A DNA stretch of 64,000 nt from Tropicimonas isoalkanivorans (GTDB lineage: Bacteria > Pseudomonadota > Alphaproteobacteria > Rhodobacterales > Rhodobacteraceae), in NCBI RefSeq assembly GCF_900112335.1, contig NZ_FOLG01000001.1:682001-746000 (forward strand), read 5' to 3'. The translations under genes were made by a program, and so were the position numbers. The notes under the pieces were generated by a model. The model had not been told where the DNA came from. It searched no databases and was given only the letters and a program-made list of their open reading frames with translations. Below are positions 51,453 through 60,541 of this stretch, piece by piece. The first letter of the stretch is position 1. Each line of letters begins with the position of its first letter.

Positions 51453-54400
51453 CGATATCGAGGCTCCTGAAAGGTCCGGCACCGAATTGGTCGGAGATTT
51501 GCGCGACACGGAACGCGAAGGGCCCCGTGCAACCGTCTGATTGGCGACGTGCCAAGGTGTAGGTCCAGGCGGAATCGGAGACGATCTCTTCCCGGACGAC
51601 CTTGCCGTCGCAGATTACCTGGACGAGATACCTTTCGCGGTTCTCTCCAAGTGGCACATCGAATGCCTGCCAGGTGTCGCCGTCGACCCGCGTTCGCCTG
51701 ATCCAACCGAAAGTGAGGGCTCCGTTGGCATCCTTCCTTGATCGGAGGTGCGCCGGCGCGTACGGCCGGAGGCCGACTCCAGAAAATGTGCCCGTCTCAT
51801 GCGAGTAAGACACGTGATCATACCCTTTTACCGCGGGCCCGATGCGATAGTGCCTCTCCAGCCCACGCATCGACGCAGGGAGGTCAATCTGCACTGGCCC
51901 TCCGTCCAGCAGAACAACGATGCTTCCCTCAGGCCAATCGTCCGGCATGACGCCGTCCGTTCCGGCCTGCCCGCGCAAACGCAGGCTCAGCTCATAGGTA
52001 TCGGTGCCCACCAACTCCGCACGCGAGAACTGAAAGACCTCCCAGTCCCCGCTCTCCGGATTTCCGATGGCGGCCGAATTTGCACCGTTCATCATGGCCG
52101 CTTCGGATGCCGAAGAGACAAATCCCGATCCGAAGCGCACACGCAAAGGCGTCCCTCGATCAAGCACGCCGGGCGCTGCCTTCGAGAGCGAAGTCTCCGT
52201 CACACCGATGGTGGACTGGACTTGGACAAGCCGATTCAGTTCATAGGCATCGTCTTCGGGAGAGGAATAAACCGCCACACTTCCCGTCCAGGGTCGCGCT
52301 GCGACGGCCACAAACGGTGCCGCCGGATCCTCCTTGCCGGTTAGAAGCGGCAAGTCCATGAATACCGAAAACACCGGCATGGGGGGGGAGAACGGCGTCT
52401 GCCGAACAATCTCCGAGACGTCCGCGGCAGGACGATAGACCCCCTCTTCCACCCTTGTGGCTTCCAGATTCTGGGACGCGCCAGCTTCAACGCGGTCCAC
52501 CCGGTACAGCATCTGCGCGTCGCCTGAGGGAACCTTCACGACGTCGCCAGCCGCCACGTCCATCCGCGAAGGAGGCAAAGTCATGCGCACTGTGTCACGC
52601 GCCACGCGCGATTCCGACAGCCATCGTTCCACAATTCGTTGGCCTTCCGCCCCGGTGAGCGAGAGCGCCAATTCAGAAGTCGATACAACCGGACTCGTTT
52701 CGTCCGGAAAAATCGCCTCTGAAGCGTGGGTGGGGAAATCACTGTCGGCCAGAATGTGGTTTAGCCGTATCCGTCCTGCCATCTCCGCTTGGGGGGCTCG
52801 AACCGTCTCGATTTTTCCATCGAGCTCGGTGGTCGTTGCGAGCAGCTCGGTGTCGATCTCGCTGTCCGCGTGCGCGGTTCGAGTCCGGAACTGCAGTGCG
52901 TCCTCACCCTCATTGGCGTCGAATCCGTGAGACAGCATCAGAGGCTGCAACGCCCCGCGCGCGCTGGAGACCTGTTCGATGGCATACCCGCGCACAAGAC
53001 CGTCCAGTTCGGAGACGTCGATATTCGCCACACCCGACTTGGCACAGATCTCAGAGACCACCGCCGCAAGAGGCTCGGATGTTGTCCGACCGTTGAGCCA
53101 GTGCCCGGCTCGATAGTTGTCACCATCTCCCCAGACATCGCCGTTTGCCGGAAATGCCGGATATGGACGGGCGTCCCAGGCCCAAACGTGTGCCCGGCTC
53201 ATGTCCACCATACGGCCACCGTAAACGGACGACGTCGGGTTGTTGGCCGGTTCCTCCCAATACAGGTGCATTGCACGAAGGTATTGTGCCTGCATGAGGT
53301 CATCCCGCCCGCCGGTCGAGTAATGCGGCAAGCTGGATTCCGAGGATTTCGGATCGAGGAACTTGTTGGGCTGGTTCGTTCCTTTATCGATTGCCGCGCA
53401 GCCTAATTCGGTGAACCAGATGGGTTTGCTCTCCGGTTTCCACGATGTGGGCTCCGCCTGCCTGTTGCCCGCTATCCTCTCGTGGTGCTCGCGACTCCAC
53501 CAGTTGCGGATATCCTTGTAACGAAAAACCCACGGCTCGGAGTAGGCGCCATCCTGAATCGGCAACCTGTCTTGCGCATCGCGACCGGCCTGATCGGCAT
53601 AGTACCAATCGTACCCTTCGCCCCCGGCGACGTTTCGTTTCAGATATTCAACGTCGTAGATTGACCTCCAATCTGCGTCCGCATGCCCCGGCCCATCCCG
53701 CCAATCGGATATCGGCATGTAGTTGTCGATGCCGATAAAATTGACGTCCGGATCCGACCACAGCGGGTCGAGGTGAAAGAACAAGTCGCCTGAGTCGTCA
53801 GCGGGCTGGTACCCGAAATATTCGCTCCAATCGGCGCAGTACCCGATCTTCGTATCGGCGCCCAGGATCGCACGCACATCCGACGCAAGCCTCTTGAATT
53901 CGGCAATCGCCGGAAATGCGCCATTCGCCCCGCGAATCTGCGTAAGGCTGCGCATTTCCGATCCTATACAAAACGCGTCGACACCACCGGCCAGAGCACA
54001 AAGGTGCGCATAGTGAAGGATGAAGCGGCGATACCTCCAGTCGTCCGGCCCGGAGTAGCCGACCGTCGAGCCGTCATGGTGGAAGTCGCCCCCGCTCGCC
54101 GTTCCGAAAAACGCCTGAACCTCTGACCCTGCTGTCGAAGTTCCGTCCGTGGTCCCGGGCCGACCTGATCCGATCGACGTCGTTATGCGCCCACGCCATG
54201 GAAGGGCCGGTTGACCAGCCTCCCCAGTCCAAGGGTCCGGCAAGTCGTTTCCCTCCATCTGATCCATCAGGATGAATGGATAAAACATCACCTGCTTGCC
54301 GGACGCGCGGATCGCCCGGATGGCTTGCGCGACCGACTGATCGGTGGGCGTCCCTCCATAGACAGGGCGTCCATCTATTTTCGGCACTTTGCCGGCTTCG

Positions 54401-55371
54401 CTGCGATCCGTACCGCTCACCGACCAGGACATCCGGTTGCCCTCGATCGAATGGTGTTCGACTTTCGGTCTAATACTGCACTCGCCGCACCTCAGATCGC
54501 TCCCAAACCACGACACGACAAGAGACACCGACTCGCATTTCGGCAGCTCCTCCGTCAGGTGCTCGAGCGAGGTGGAGAAATCCGTCTTCCCGCTGGGTGA
54601 GTGCACGTTGGCCGAAGTTTTCCAGCCGAAGCCGTTGTCATATTCCACCGGCGTGGTCGCCAGTGCGAATTCTCCAGTACCGGGAATCATCGCGACCGCC
54701 CGGACCGTCTGGGACAGGCTTTGCGCTTCGGCGGGCGCATGAGCCGGATCTGTGGCACGGATCACTTCGAACGAGAACTGCGGGACCCTATTTCCGAAGC
54801 GAGCCAGTTGGAGGTCTTCGAAGACCACGTAGGCAAGTCCTCGATACGCCGGCACATTGCCAGCGCCCTCGATGGCCTCCATTTTCGGATCCGGCATCTG
54901 GCCTTCGGTGCCCGTATAGACTCGCAGGTCAAGATCGTCGCGACCCAGTTCCAGACCGTCTGCCCAAATGCGCCCGACGCGCAGGATCTCGCCCTCGCAG
55001 AGGGCCACTGCCAGACTGACGGAATAGCTGTAGGTCTTGGTGGAGGTCCCACCCCCACCCCCTTTTCCACCAGTGGAGCGCGTTTTGCTGCTTTCCTTGA
55101 ATTTGGAGGACCAAATGACCTGCCCCCCAAGCCGCATCCGGCCGTAAACCTGATTGATAGCACTCCCTTCACTGGCACCGGTCAGACGGAATCGATCCAG
55201 CCGGCCTGTCTCGATCACCTCACTGCCGCCGCCCATCAGCCGCTGGTCGATCACCCGCCCCAGCGTCGCGCCAATCGCACGCCCAACGATGGCGGTCGAC
55301 AATCCGAATGCGGTGCCCCCAATAGCGCCACCAATCGCGGCCCCCGCCGCACCAAGAATAAGTGTCGCCAT
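51445..55371 (-). CDS. GTA g15, large tail protein with glycoside hydrolase/TIM-barrel domain
   Basis: 1308 residues from ATG 55371. N-terminal Gly/Ala-rich segment (GAAGAAIGGAIGGTAFGL), then a phage tip-attachment-like domain with VYGRMRLGGQVIWSSKF. A GTA TIM-barrel part has YAHLCALAGGVDAFCIGSEMRSLTQIRG, FFHLDPLWSDPDVNFIGIDNYMP and WFTELGCAAIDKGTNQPNKF. The C-terminal part is a tail-hub/baseplate region. It caps the tail tip and may help breach the recipient envelope. TGATG overlap with g14. Confidence 0.95.
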   Translation of the reverse strand: MATLILGAAGAAIGGAIGGTAFGLSTAIVGRAIGATLGRVIDQRLMGGGSEVIETGRLDRFRLTGASEGSAINQVYGRMRLGGQVIWSSKFKESSKTRSTGGKGGGGGTSTKTYSYSVSLAVALCEGEILRVGRIWADGLELGRDDLDLRVYTGTEGQMPDPKMEAIEGAGNVPAYRGLAYVVFEDLQLARFGNRVPQFSFEVIRATDPAHAPAEAQSLSQTVRAVAMIPGTGEFALATTPVEYDNGFGWKTSANVHSPSGKTDFSTSLEHLTEELPKCESVSLVVSWFGSDLRCGECSIRPKVEHHSIEGNRMSWSVSGTDRSEAGKVPKIDGRPVYGGTPTDQSVAQAIRAIRASGKQVMFYPFILMDQMEGNDLPDPWTGEAGQPALPWRGRITTSIGSGRPGTTDGTSTAGSEVQAFFGTASGGDFHHDGSTVGYSGPDDWRYRRFILHYAHLCALAGGVDAFCIGSEMRSLTQIRGANGAFPAIAEFKRLASDVRAILGADTKIGYCADWSEYFGYQPADDSGDLFFHLDPLWSDPDVNFIGIDNYMPISDWRDGPGHADADWRSIYDVEYLKRNVAGGEGYDWYYADQAGRDAQDRLPIQDGAYSEPWVFRYKDIRNWWSREHHERIAGNRQAEPTSWKPESKPIWFTELGCAAIDKGTNQPNKFLDPKSSESSLPHYSTGGRDDLMQAQYLRAMHLYWEEPANNPTSSVYGGRMVDMSRAHVWAWDARPYPAFPANGDVWGDGDNYRAGHWLNGRTTSEPLAAVVSEICAKSGVANIDVSELDGLVRGYAIEQVSSARGALQPLMLSHGFDANEGEDALQFRTRTAHADSEIDTELLATTTELDGKIETVRAPQAEMAGRIRLNHILADSDFPTHASEAIFPDETSPVVSTSELALSLTGAEGQRIVERWLSESRVARDTVRMTLPPSRMDVAAGDVVKVPSGDAQMLYRVDRVEAGASQNLEATRVEEGVYRPAADVSEIVRQTPFSPPMPVFSVFMDLPLLTGKEDPAAPFVAVAARPWTGSVAVYSSPEDDAYELNRLVQVQSTIGVTETSLSKAAPGVLDRGTPLRVRFGSGFVSSASEAAMMNGANSAAIGNPESGDWEVFQFSRAELVGTDTYELSLRLRGQAGTDGVMPDDWPEGSIVVLLDGGPVQIDLPASMRGLERHYRIGPAVKGYDHVSYSHETGTFSGVGLRPYAPAHLRSRKDANGALTFGWIRRTRVDGDTWQAFDVPLGENRERYLVQVICDGKVVREEIVSDSAWTYTLARRQSDGCTGPFAFRVAQISDQFGAGPFRSLDIDD

Positions 55372-55850
55372 CACCGGACTCCTTGAGGGAAGACAAAGCG
55401 CGCCACGATCCGTTTTCGCCACGCGTCCGTCAGGGCACTTTCGACCACGCTGTGGCCGCTATAAGCATGGATGAAGCTGGGCGACCCGGACCGTTCAGCA
55501 GCTACGCCCAAGTGTTTCGCCACACGTCCATCGCGCATCCGAAACAGGATCATATCGCCCGGTTCAGGCTGCGCGTTCGACGCCGCCGGCAATAAATAGC
55601 ACTCCGCCGCCCGCCGCTGCCGTTCGTCGCCGGACGCCTCCGACCAGTCGGGCGAATAGGGCGGGACGAACACCGGCTCCCGGCCGAGAAGCTCGCGCCA
55701 GATGCCGCGGATAAGGCCCAGACAGTCGGTTCCCACGCCCGGTATGGAAGCTTGGTGACAATACGGCGTCCCGATCCAGCGACGGGCAATCTCGACGACA
55801 CGCGCAGGATCTGCTGGCTGAGACGGCAGTCCTTGAGATTTCTCAGCCAT
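55371..55850 (-). CDS. GTA g14, NlpC/P60 cell-wall peptidase
   Basis: 159 residues. The catalytic Cys lies in GVGTDCLGLIRGIWREL and the His is in RVAKHLGVAA. The entry of ARRWIGTPYCHQAS is typical of phage-type NlpC/P60 peptidases that cut peptidoglycan during DNA injection. Overlaps the g13 and g15 genes. Confidence 0.94.
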   Translation of the reverse strand: MAEKSQGLPSQPADPARVVEIARRWIGTPYCHQASIPGVGTDCLGLIRGIWRELLGREPVFVPPYSPDWSEASGDERQRRAAECYLLPAASNAQPEPGDMILFRMRDGRVAKHLGVAAERSGSPSFIHAYSGHSVVESALTDAWRKRIVARFVFPQGVR

Positions 55851-56739
55851 TCAGGCTTCCTCCATCGTTGTCGTCGCCTTGCTTGGGGTAGGCGGTCAAC
55901 CAGTCCTCGCCTGGAATGTGAGGAAAGCCGCGGAAGTTATCGAAGTTATTGAACTTGTCTCTGCAGGTGGCCGCCCGCTTGTCGCATCCGGCTACGAGCC
56001 GCACCGAATCCCCAACGTCGAGGGTCGGGCGAATTTCCTGCCAAAGCTCGATCTCACGCGAGGCACCAAGACGGCAGTCACGTTTGATGATCGCGATCAG
56101 CCCTCGCGCCGCCCCGTCGAGCACCTCCAGGCGGCCACGGCTGAACCAGCCTTCCTCCTGCCCGCCATCCGCGACGATCAGTTTCACACCGCCATCGACG
56201 CTCAGCACGGGTGCTTCCATGGAATAGCCCAGCATTTCCGGGTCGAACCTGCAATCGCCGTCGCACAGAACGGCGGAGCACATGGATTGATAAACCCGCC
56301 CCTGGGGCTGGTTCAGGGCTTCGGTTGCGCCGCGCAGTTCAGCGCTGAACGCCTCTCCGCACCGTGTCACCTCGCCGAGGGAGCCGTTGAATTGAACCAT
56401 CCTCTGCTCGGGATCTGCCCAATTCACAACCCAGCACGTGACAACCGCCCCGTCGTATCGACCCGCGCTTATATCCTCCTCGGTGATCGCCCCTGCACGT
56501 AGCGCGCCGACGGCCTCGGTATTGTTGACGGCAAGGCCTGTCGTCTGTTCTACGGCCGCGGCCGTGAAACCGGTCGCAGCGGAGAAAGCCGTCCCGTCGA
56601 ATTCCAGATCCCCGTCATGATCGGTAAACCCCAGGACTTTGCCGTCGCGGCGAACGACCCGCCAGCACCGGCACACCGTTGACGCCCCGTCCCTCAGATG
56701 GGCAATCAGCGCCTGCCCCTTCACGGAAAGTTTCGCCAT
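55843..56739 (-). CDS. GTA g13, DUF2163 tail hub protein
   Basis: 298 residues from ATG 56739 (MAKLSVKGQALIAHL). Marks: CRCWRVVRRDGKVLGFTDHDGDLEFDG, TGLAVNNTEAVGALR, and a C-terminal CDKRAATCRDKFNNFDNFRGFPHIPGEDWL with several Cys, as in the FAD/iron-sulfur-labelled DUF2163 tail proteins of GTAs. The GTG just before ATG is ignored because TGATG couples it to g12. Confidence 0.94.
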   Translation of the reverse strand: MAKLSVKGQALIAHLRDGASTVCRCWRVVRRDGKVLGFTDHDGDLEFDGTAFSAATGFTAAAVEQTTGLAVNNTEAVGALRAGAITEEDISAGRYDGAVVTCWVVNWADPEQRMVQFNGSLGEVTRCGEAFSAELRGATEALNQPQGRVYQSMCSAVLCDGDCRFDPEMLGYSMEAPVLSVDGGVKLIVADGGQEEGWFSRGRLEVLDGAARGLIAIIKRDCRLGASREIELWQEIRPTLDVGDSVRLVAGCDKRAATCRDKFNNFDNFRGFPHIPGEDWLTAYPKQGDDNDGGSLNG

Positions 56740-57371
56740 CACACGCGCACCTCGACCACCGGCACAACGGGAATTTCACCGGCCTGGAAGGATGTCGCCG
56801 ACACAGAGATCGCATCGGTATCGAACCGCACCGGCACGTCAAACTCGAACCCTGCCGTCACCTTTCTGCCGATCGCCGGGGCTTCGACCATCGTCACGAC
56901 ACCCGTTGCGGGATCGACCACCCACGCGGAGTCCTTGCCCATCTCCACGCCCGCAACGGCGACGCGAACAGTACCCACCACGGGCTTGCGGATCGGGCGC
57001 GAATAGTCCGCCCCACCTGACTCATAGACCCGGCACAGTTGGAACTCCGTCGTGACACCGTCGCCTATACCAATCGTCTGGTCCGTCGCCCGGACGGTTT
57101 GGGACGGCAGGCAGGATTTGTGATCCGCCCAGTCCTTCCACCGAAATCCATAAAGCCGTCCCCGCCGCGCTTCGAAAAACGCGATCAGGTCCTGGAGGTC
57201 ATCGGCGGACCGCACACCGACCCCGGCATCGTACCTGCGTCGGGAATGCTCCCACGGCGTGTTGCGCTCTTCAAAACCATTCGAGAGCGTCACGATCTCG
57301 GTACGCCGTTCCGGGCCGCCGACAGAACCAAAGCTCAATGCGGCCGGAAATCTCACCTCGTGAAAATCCAT
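56739..57371 (-). CDS. GTA g12, DUF2460 distal tail protein
   Basis: 210 residues from ATG 57371 (MDFHEVRFPAALSFG). The pattern GGPERRTEIVTLSNGFEERN, then GRLYGFRWKDWADHKSC and FQLCRVYESGG is the DUF2460 family. It is a structural ring at the tail end. An earlier ATG at 57392 would add seven residues. Confidence 0.94.
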   Translation of the reverse strand: MDFHEVRFPAALSFGSVGGPERRTEIVTLSNGFEERNTPWEHSRRRYDAGVGVRSADDLQDLIAFFEARRGRLYGFRWKDWADHKSCLPSQTVRATDQTIGIGDGVTTEFQLCRVYESGGADYSRPIRKPVVGTVRVAVAGVEMGKDSAWVVDPATGVVTMVEAPAIGRKVTAGFEFDVPVRFDTDAISVSATSFQAGEIPVVPVVEVRV

Positions 57372-57392
57372 GTCGTCGTCTCCTGCTGGCAC

Positions 57393-58055
57393 TTACCGGT
57401 TGCGTTGGCCGCGGCTGAGCGCGCGGCCAACCTGAGCAGCAATCTGCGTCTGACTCTTCCGGAACCCGTCAGCATCGGGGGTGGAGATGTTCATCACGAT
57501 GTTGACAGGCCGGGACGCGCCTCCGGCCGCCTTCACGCCGAGACTACCGTCGGCCCCGCGGGTCAGCGGCATGATCGCCTCCGGCCCCGCTTCCCCCATC
57601 AACCCGCTGCCGCCCCGCATGGGAAAGGCGGTCGGAGCCGTCACCACCCCGCCCTTCGCGAATGGCATCACACGCCCCTGGGAAAAGCTCCCGCCTTTGG
57701 CGAAGGCCGCAGCACCGATGCCCGCAATCCCACTCGCGAACATGTCTCCGATCTGCTTGGTCACCGGCTTGATCGCGGCACCGTAGGTGGCATTCACCAT
57801 CGACTGGGCGACCATCTTCATCGCATCGGAGGCTTTCATGCCATCAAACACCAGCCCGTCGAACGCCCGCCGCAGGCCCCCGCTGATGCTGGAGGACAGC
57901 GACTCCACACTCGCGGAGGTTCGCGCCATGCTGCTCTGCATCTTCCGCAATTCGCCATCGAAGGCCGACGCCAACGAACTGGCGCCGTTCAGGCTGCTTT
58001 CCAGAGCGTCGATCTGCGCGTCGAGGCTCTCCATGTCATCCGGGTCCAGCGCCAT
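57393..58055 (-). CDS. GTA g11, short tail tape measure protein
   Basis: 220 residues from ATG 58055. An N-terminal coiled coil (DMESLDAQIDALESSLNGAS) and a middle Gly/Ala/Met helix are followed by FAKGGVVTAPTAFPMRGG and GLMGEAGPEAIMPLTRG, typical of lambda-like tape measure C-termini. It is much shorter than the prophage tape measure at the left end, fitting the short GTA tail. Confidence 0.92.
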   Translation of the reverse strand: MALDPDDMESLDAQIDALESSLNGASSLASAFDGELRKMQSSMARTSASVESLSSSISGGLRRAFDGLVFDGMKASDAMKMVAQSMVNATYGAAIKPVTKQIGDMFASGIAGIGAAAFAKGGSFSQGRVMPFAKGGVVTAPTAFPMRGGSGLMGEAGPEAIMPLTRGADGSLGVKAAGGASRPVNIVMNISTPDADGFRKSQTQIAAQVGRALSRGQRNR

Positions 58056-58242
58056 CGCGCCCCCCTTTCTCATTGTCGGGATAAGCCCGCGCCAGTTCGT
58101 CCAGGCGCGCGCGCGTCAGTGGCGCCGGCACGGCATCCGCGCCCAGCATCACCATCAATTCCACCGGGGTCAGTCTCCAGAACACGTCCGGGGCCAGCCC
58201 CAGACGACAAAGCCCCAGACGCAGAAGGCCAGCCCAGTCCAC
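58036..58242 (-). CDS. GTA g10.1-like small protein (rcc01693 type)
   Basis: 68 residues from GTG 58242 (VDWAGLLRLGLCRLGLAPD). The pattern WAGLLRLGLCRLGLAPDVFWRLTPVELMVML is the small protein found just before the tape measure in GTAs and related phages. It may be a frameshift-type tail chaperone partner. The start follows the g10 stop by 4 bases. Confidence 0.85.
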   Translation of the reverse strand: MDWAGLLRLGLCRLGLAPDVFWRLTPVELMVMLGADAVPAPLTRARLDELARAYPDNEKGGRDGAGPG

Positions 58243-58246
58243 TGCG

Positions 58247-58570
58247 TTACCCGGCCGTGTCCGGGAGCGAGAACGCACGAGCGAGCAACTCCGCCGCCAC
58301 GCGCGCCGCCTCCGCCGGGCCGCCACCGATCTCGACCGACGTCAGGGCGTCCGCCGACCCCTTCCAACCCCCGCCGCGCAGCCCCGCAACGATGAGGGTC
58401 AGCACATCCCGCGCTGAAAACCGGCCGGCCTCGAAACGCTCCACAAGGTCGATGAGCGACCCTTCCGACAGGCCCGCTTCCAGTTCGGCCAGCGCACCAA
58501 GCGTCAGTTTGCAGACGTGCGGCGTGCCATCCAGAGCGAGCGTCACCTCGCCGGTCCAAGGGTTCGCCAT
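58247..58570 (-). CDS. GTA g10, tail-chaperone-like protein
   Basis: 107 residues starting MANPWTGEVTLALDGTPHVC. The pattern LTLGALAELEAGLSEGSLIDLVERFEAGRFSARDVLTLIVAGLRGGG is that of the GTA family protein between tail tube and tape measure, which acts as a tail assembly chaperone in related phages. Confidence 0.9.
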   Translation of the reverse strand: MANPWTGEVTLALDGTPHVCKLTLGALAELEAGLSEGSLIDLVERFEAGRFSARDVLTLIVAGLRGGGWKGSADALTSVEIGGGPAEAARVAAELLARAFSLPDTAG

Positions 58571-58573
58571 GGC

Positions 58574-58987
58574 TCAAAACGCCGAAAAGAGGAGCGGGCC
58601 GGCCGAGGCCAAGGACATTTCGTAAGTCGCCTCGCCGTCGTGGCTCCCGGCATATTCAAGCGACGAAATCTGGAATGCCCCCTCGACCGTCCCGAAATCC
58701 GGAATGACCACCTGGAACAAGGGCGTCTCGGCAGCGAAGAACGCCTCCCGTGCACGTTCGTCCGTATCCTGATCCTTGAACACGCCTGCCCCGCTGATCG
58801 CGGCACTGCGGACACCGGCGCCGGAGAGCAGCTCCCGCCATCCGCCCTGGCTCTCCAAAGAGGTCACATCGATCGTTTCTGCGTTGAAGCTGACCCGCGT
58901 CGCCCGAAGGCCCGCCGCGGTCTGGAACTGGCCATTCCCTGTCATGTCGATCTTGATAAGAAGATCCTTGCCGGATTGTGCACCCAT
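58574..58987 (-). CDS. GTA g9, major tail protein (TP901-1 family)
   Basis: 137 residues starting MGAQSGKDLLIKIDMTGNG. The family run of TRVSFNAETIDVTSLESQGGWRELLSGAGVRSAAISGAGVFKD is clear, ending with LEYAGSHDGEATYEMSLASAG. It builds the tail tube of the particle. Confidence 0.94.
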   Translation of the reverse strand: MGAQSGKDLLIKIDMTGNGQFQTAAGLRATRVSFNAETIDVTSLESQGGWRELLSGAGVRSAAISGAGVFKDQDTDERAREAFFAAETPLFQVVIPDFGTVEGAFQISSLEYAGSHDGEATYEMSLASAGPLLFSAF

Positions 58988-59025
58988 GCCTATTCTCCGC
59001 TATCCTGCTGTAGGAATTAGAAATT

Positions 59026-59436
59026 TCAGTCGTCTTCGACCAACGCCTCGAAGCGCAGGTCGACCCGGCGCTTGGCTCCAGCGCCCACGCGCTTGGCCGT
59101 CGCCTTCAGAAACCGCATCTGCACGACGGTTCCCCGCTGGAGCGCCGGCTTGGCACCATGCAGGGCGTCGGACACGGCCACGGCAACCGCCTTCGCATCG
59201 AGAAACCCGCCGCCGTCACTCACCACGCTGACCGTGAAGCGATGCCGCGCGCCTTCTGCCGTCTTGTCCCCGGCGGGCATCACCGTTTCCGGTCCAAGGC
59301 TCACGTAGAGCGATGGAACCAACCCAGAGGGAACGGCATCGTAGATGTCCGCGCCGACGAGCGCTGCGAGCGCCGGGTCAGCCAACAGATGCTGATAGAT
59401 GGCCGCCTGCAGCGCCACCGAAGTGCCGTAGCTCAT
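59026..59436 (-). CDS. GTA g8, DUF3168 tail terminator
   Basis: 136 residues from ATG 59436 (MSYGTSVALQAAIYQHLL). ADIYDAVPSGLVPSLYVSLGPE and a basic C-terminal strand RVGAGAKRRVDLRFEALVE fit DUF3168. ATGA overlap with g7. A longer frame to 59691 exists but overlaps g7 and is unlikely. Confidence 0.93.
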   Translation of the reverse strand: MSYGTSVALQAAIYQHLLADPALAALVGADIYDAVPSGLVPSLYVSLGPETVMPAGDKTAEGARHRFTVSVVSDGGGFLDAKAVAVAVSDALHGAKPALQRGTVVQMRFLKATAKRVGAGAKRRVDLRFEALVEDD

Positions 59437-59780
59437 GCCGATACCTCCTCTTCGCGCGTGAAGCAGGTCAGGTACTTGCCGCGCACGTCCGCATCGGCGA
59501 CTGCCAGGATGCGAAACACCCGGTTGCCTTCCCGAAAGCGCTGATCCGGTTTCGGCCGGCTCGGCGCCCCGGGCGGGGCCGATCGCACTGTGATCCGGTA
59601 GGGCACGGTAGACAGCGTCAGAAACTCCGCCTCGGTCTCCCGGCCCGTCCCCGCCTTGACCTCCGCCCACACCGTGCCGAGGACGACCCACGTCGTCCGG
59701 AACCCGCCTGCCCCGTCAGCAACCCGGTCCAAGGCTTCCAGCGTCAGCTTGCGCCGCAATTCGGGCGCCGACGTACTCAT
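59433..59780 (-). CDS. GTA g7, head-tail adaptor
   Basis: 115 residues. The opening STSAPELRRKLTLEALDRVADGAGGFRTTWVVLGTVWAEVKAG and the later YRITVRSAPPGAPSRPKPDQRFREGNRVFRILAVADAD are typical of the head closure/adaptor family. ATGA overlaps on both sides. Confidence 0.92.
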   Translation of the reverse strand: MSTSAPELRRKLTLEALDRVADGAGGFRTTWVVLGTVWAEVKAGTGRETEAEFLTLSTVPYRITVRSAPPGAPSRPKPDQRFREGNRVFRILAVADADVRGKYLTCFTREEEVSA

Positions 59781-60373
59781 CGCACGCCACCGCCGAGCAC
59801 GCGCACATTGCGCCAGCGGTCCACGAGCGACGACACCCCGTACGGCATCACCGCACCGCCGACACGCATCTCATGCCGGTACTCGTAGTAATAGGCCGCC
59901 AGCAGCATCACCGCCTGCGCGAGGTCAGCCGGCACGTCCACCCAGGCCGGCCCGAACCCTGCCATGAAATCGATGAGGACCGACCCTTGCGTCGGTATGG
60001 TCGGCAACCGGCTTGACCGCGCCATAAGGACCGGGCGGTGCGTGTCCTGTTGCAGACGATACTTGGACGGGTCCACAAGGCTTTCCCAGTCCAGACAGTC
60101 AACAATACGGACGGCTTTGATCTCGCTGACAGGCGCGACCGGCAACGTCTGCGCCCGCGTGTCCCGCCACCCCATCAGGCTCAGTCTGAACTGGCGCTCC
60201 AGAAGGACCTTCCCGGTCCACGCCTCGACCGCCGCGATGGCCGCGCGGAGAAAGGTCTCCAGAAGGCTGTCCTCCGCCCCCTCGTCGGCAAACCCGGTGC
60301 CCAGGCGCAAATGGTCCCTGAAATCCGCAACCGGCAGTGCTGCCGCAGGCGCTGTAGTCTGCTCGACTAGCAT
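59777..60373 (-). CDS. GTA g6, head-tail connector
   Basis: 198 residues. LPVADFRDHLRLGTGFADEGAEDSLLETFLRAAIAAVEAWTGKVLLERQF is the standard gp6-like connector opening, and PADLAQAVMLLAAYYYEYRHEM its end helix. It sits under the portal. It is the first gene after a 168-base gap. Confidence 0.94.
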   Translation of the reverse strand: MLVEQTTAPAAALPVADFRDHLRLGTGFADEGAEDSLLETFLRAAIAAVEAWTGKVLLERQFRLSLMGWRDTRAQTLPVAPVSEIKAVRIVDCLDWESLVDPSKYRLQQDTHRPVLMARSSRLPTIPTQGSVLIDFMAGFGPAWVDVPADLAQAVMLLAAYYYEYRHEMRVGGAVMPYGVSSLVDRWRNVRVLGGGVR

Positions 60374-60498
60374 CAGTCATCTCTCCGAATGTTCCTCCCC
60401 TCGAAGGGTTGAGTGACAGGCGCGTGCCCCGCATTGCTCGGAGGGAGGGGAGCAGCTGGACAACGCGGTGACTTCGTCATGAGACACACGCCTGTCGA

Positions 60499-60526
60499 CG
60501 GTTTCGGCCCCGACGAGCCGAAACCG
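60499..60526 (-). terminator. Hairpin between GTA capsid gene and g6
   Basis: CGGTTTCGG and CCGAAACCG form a 9-base stem around a 10-base loop just after the capsid stop on the minus strand. No T-run is visible. In a long operon it may act as a partial terminator or mRNA stabiliser that makes capsid protein more abundant. Confidence 0.5.
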
Positions 60527-60541
60527 CTATTCCGGCGAGCG

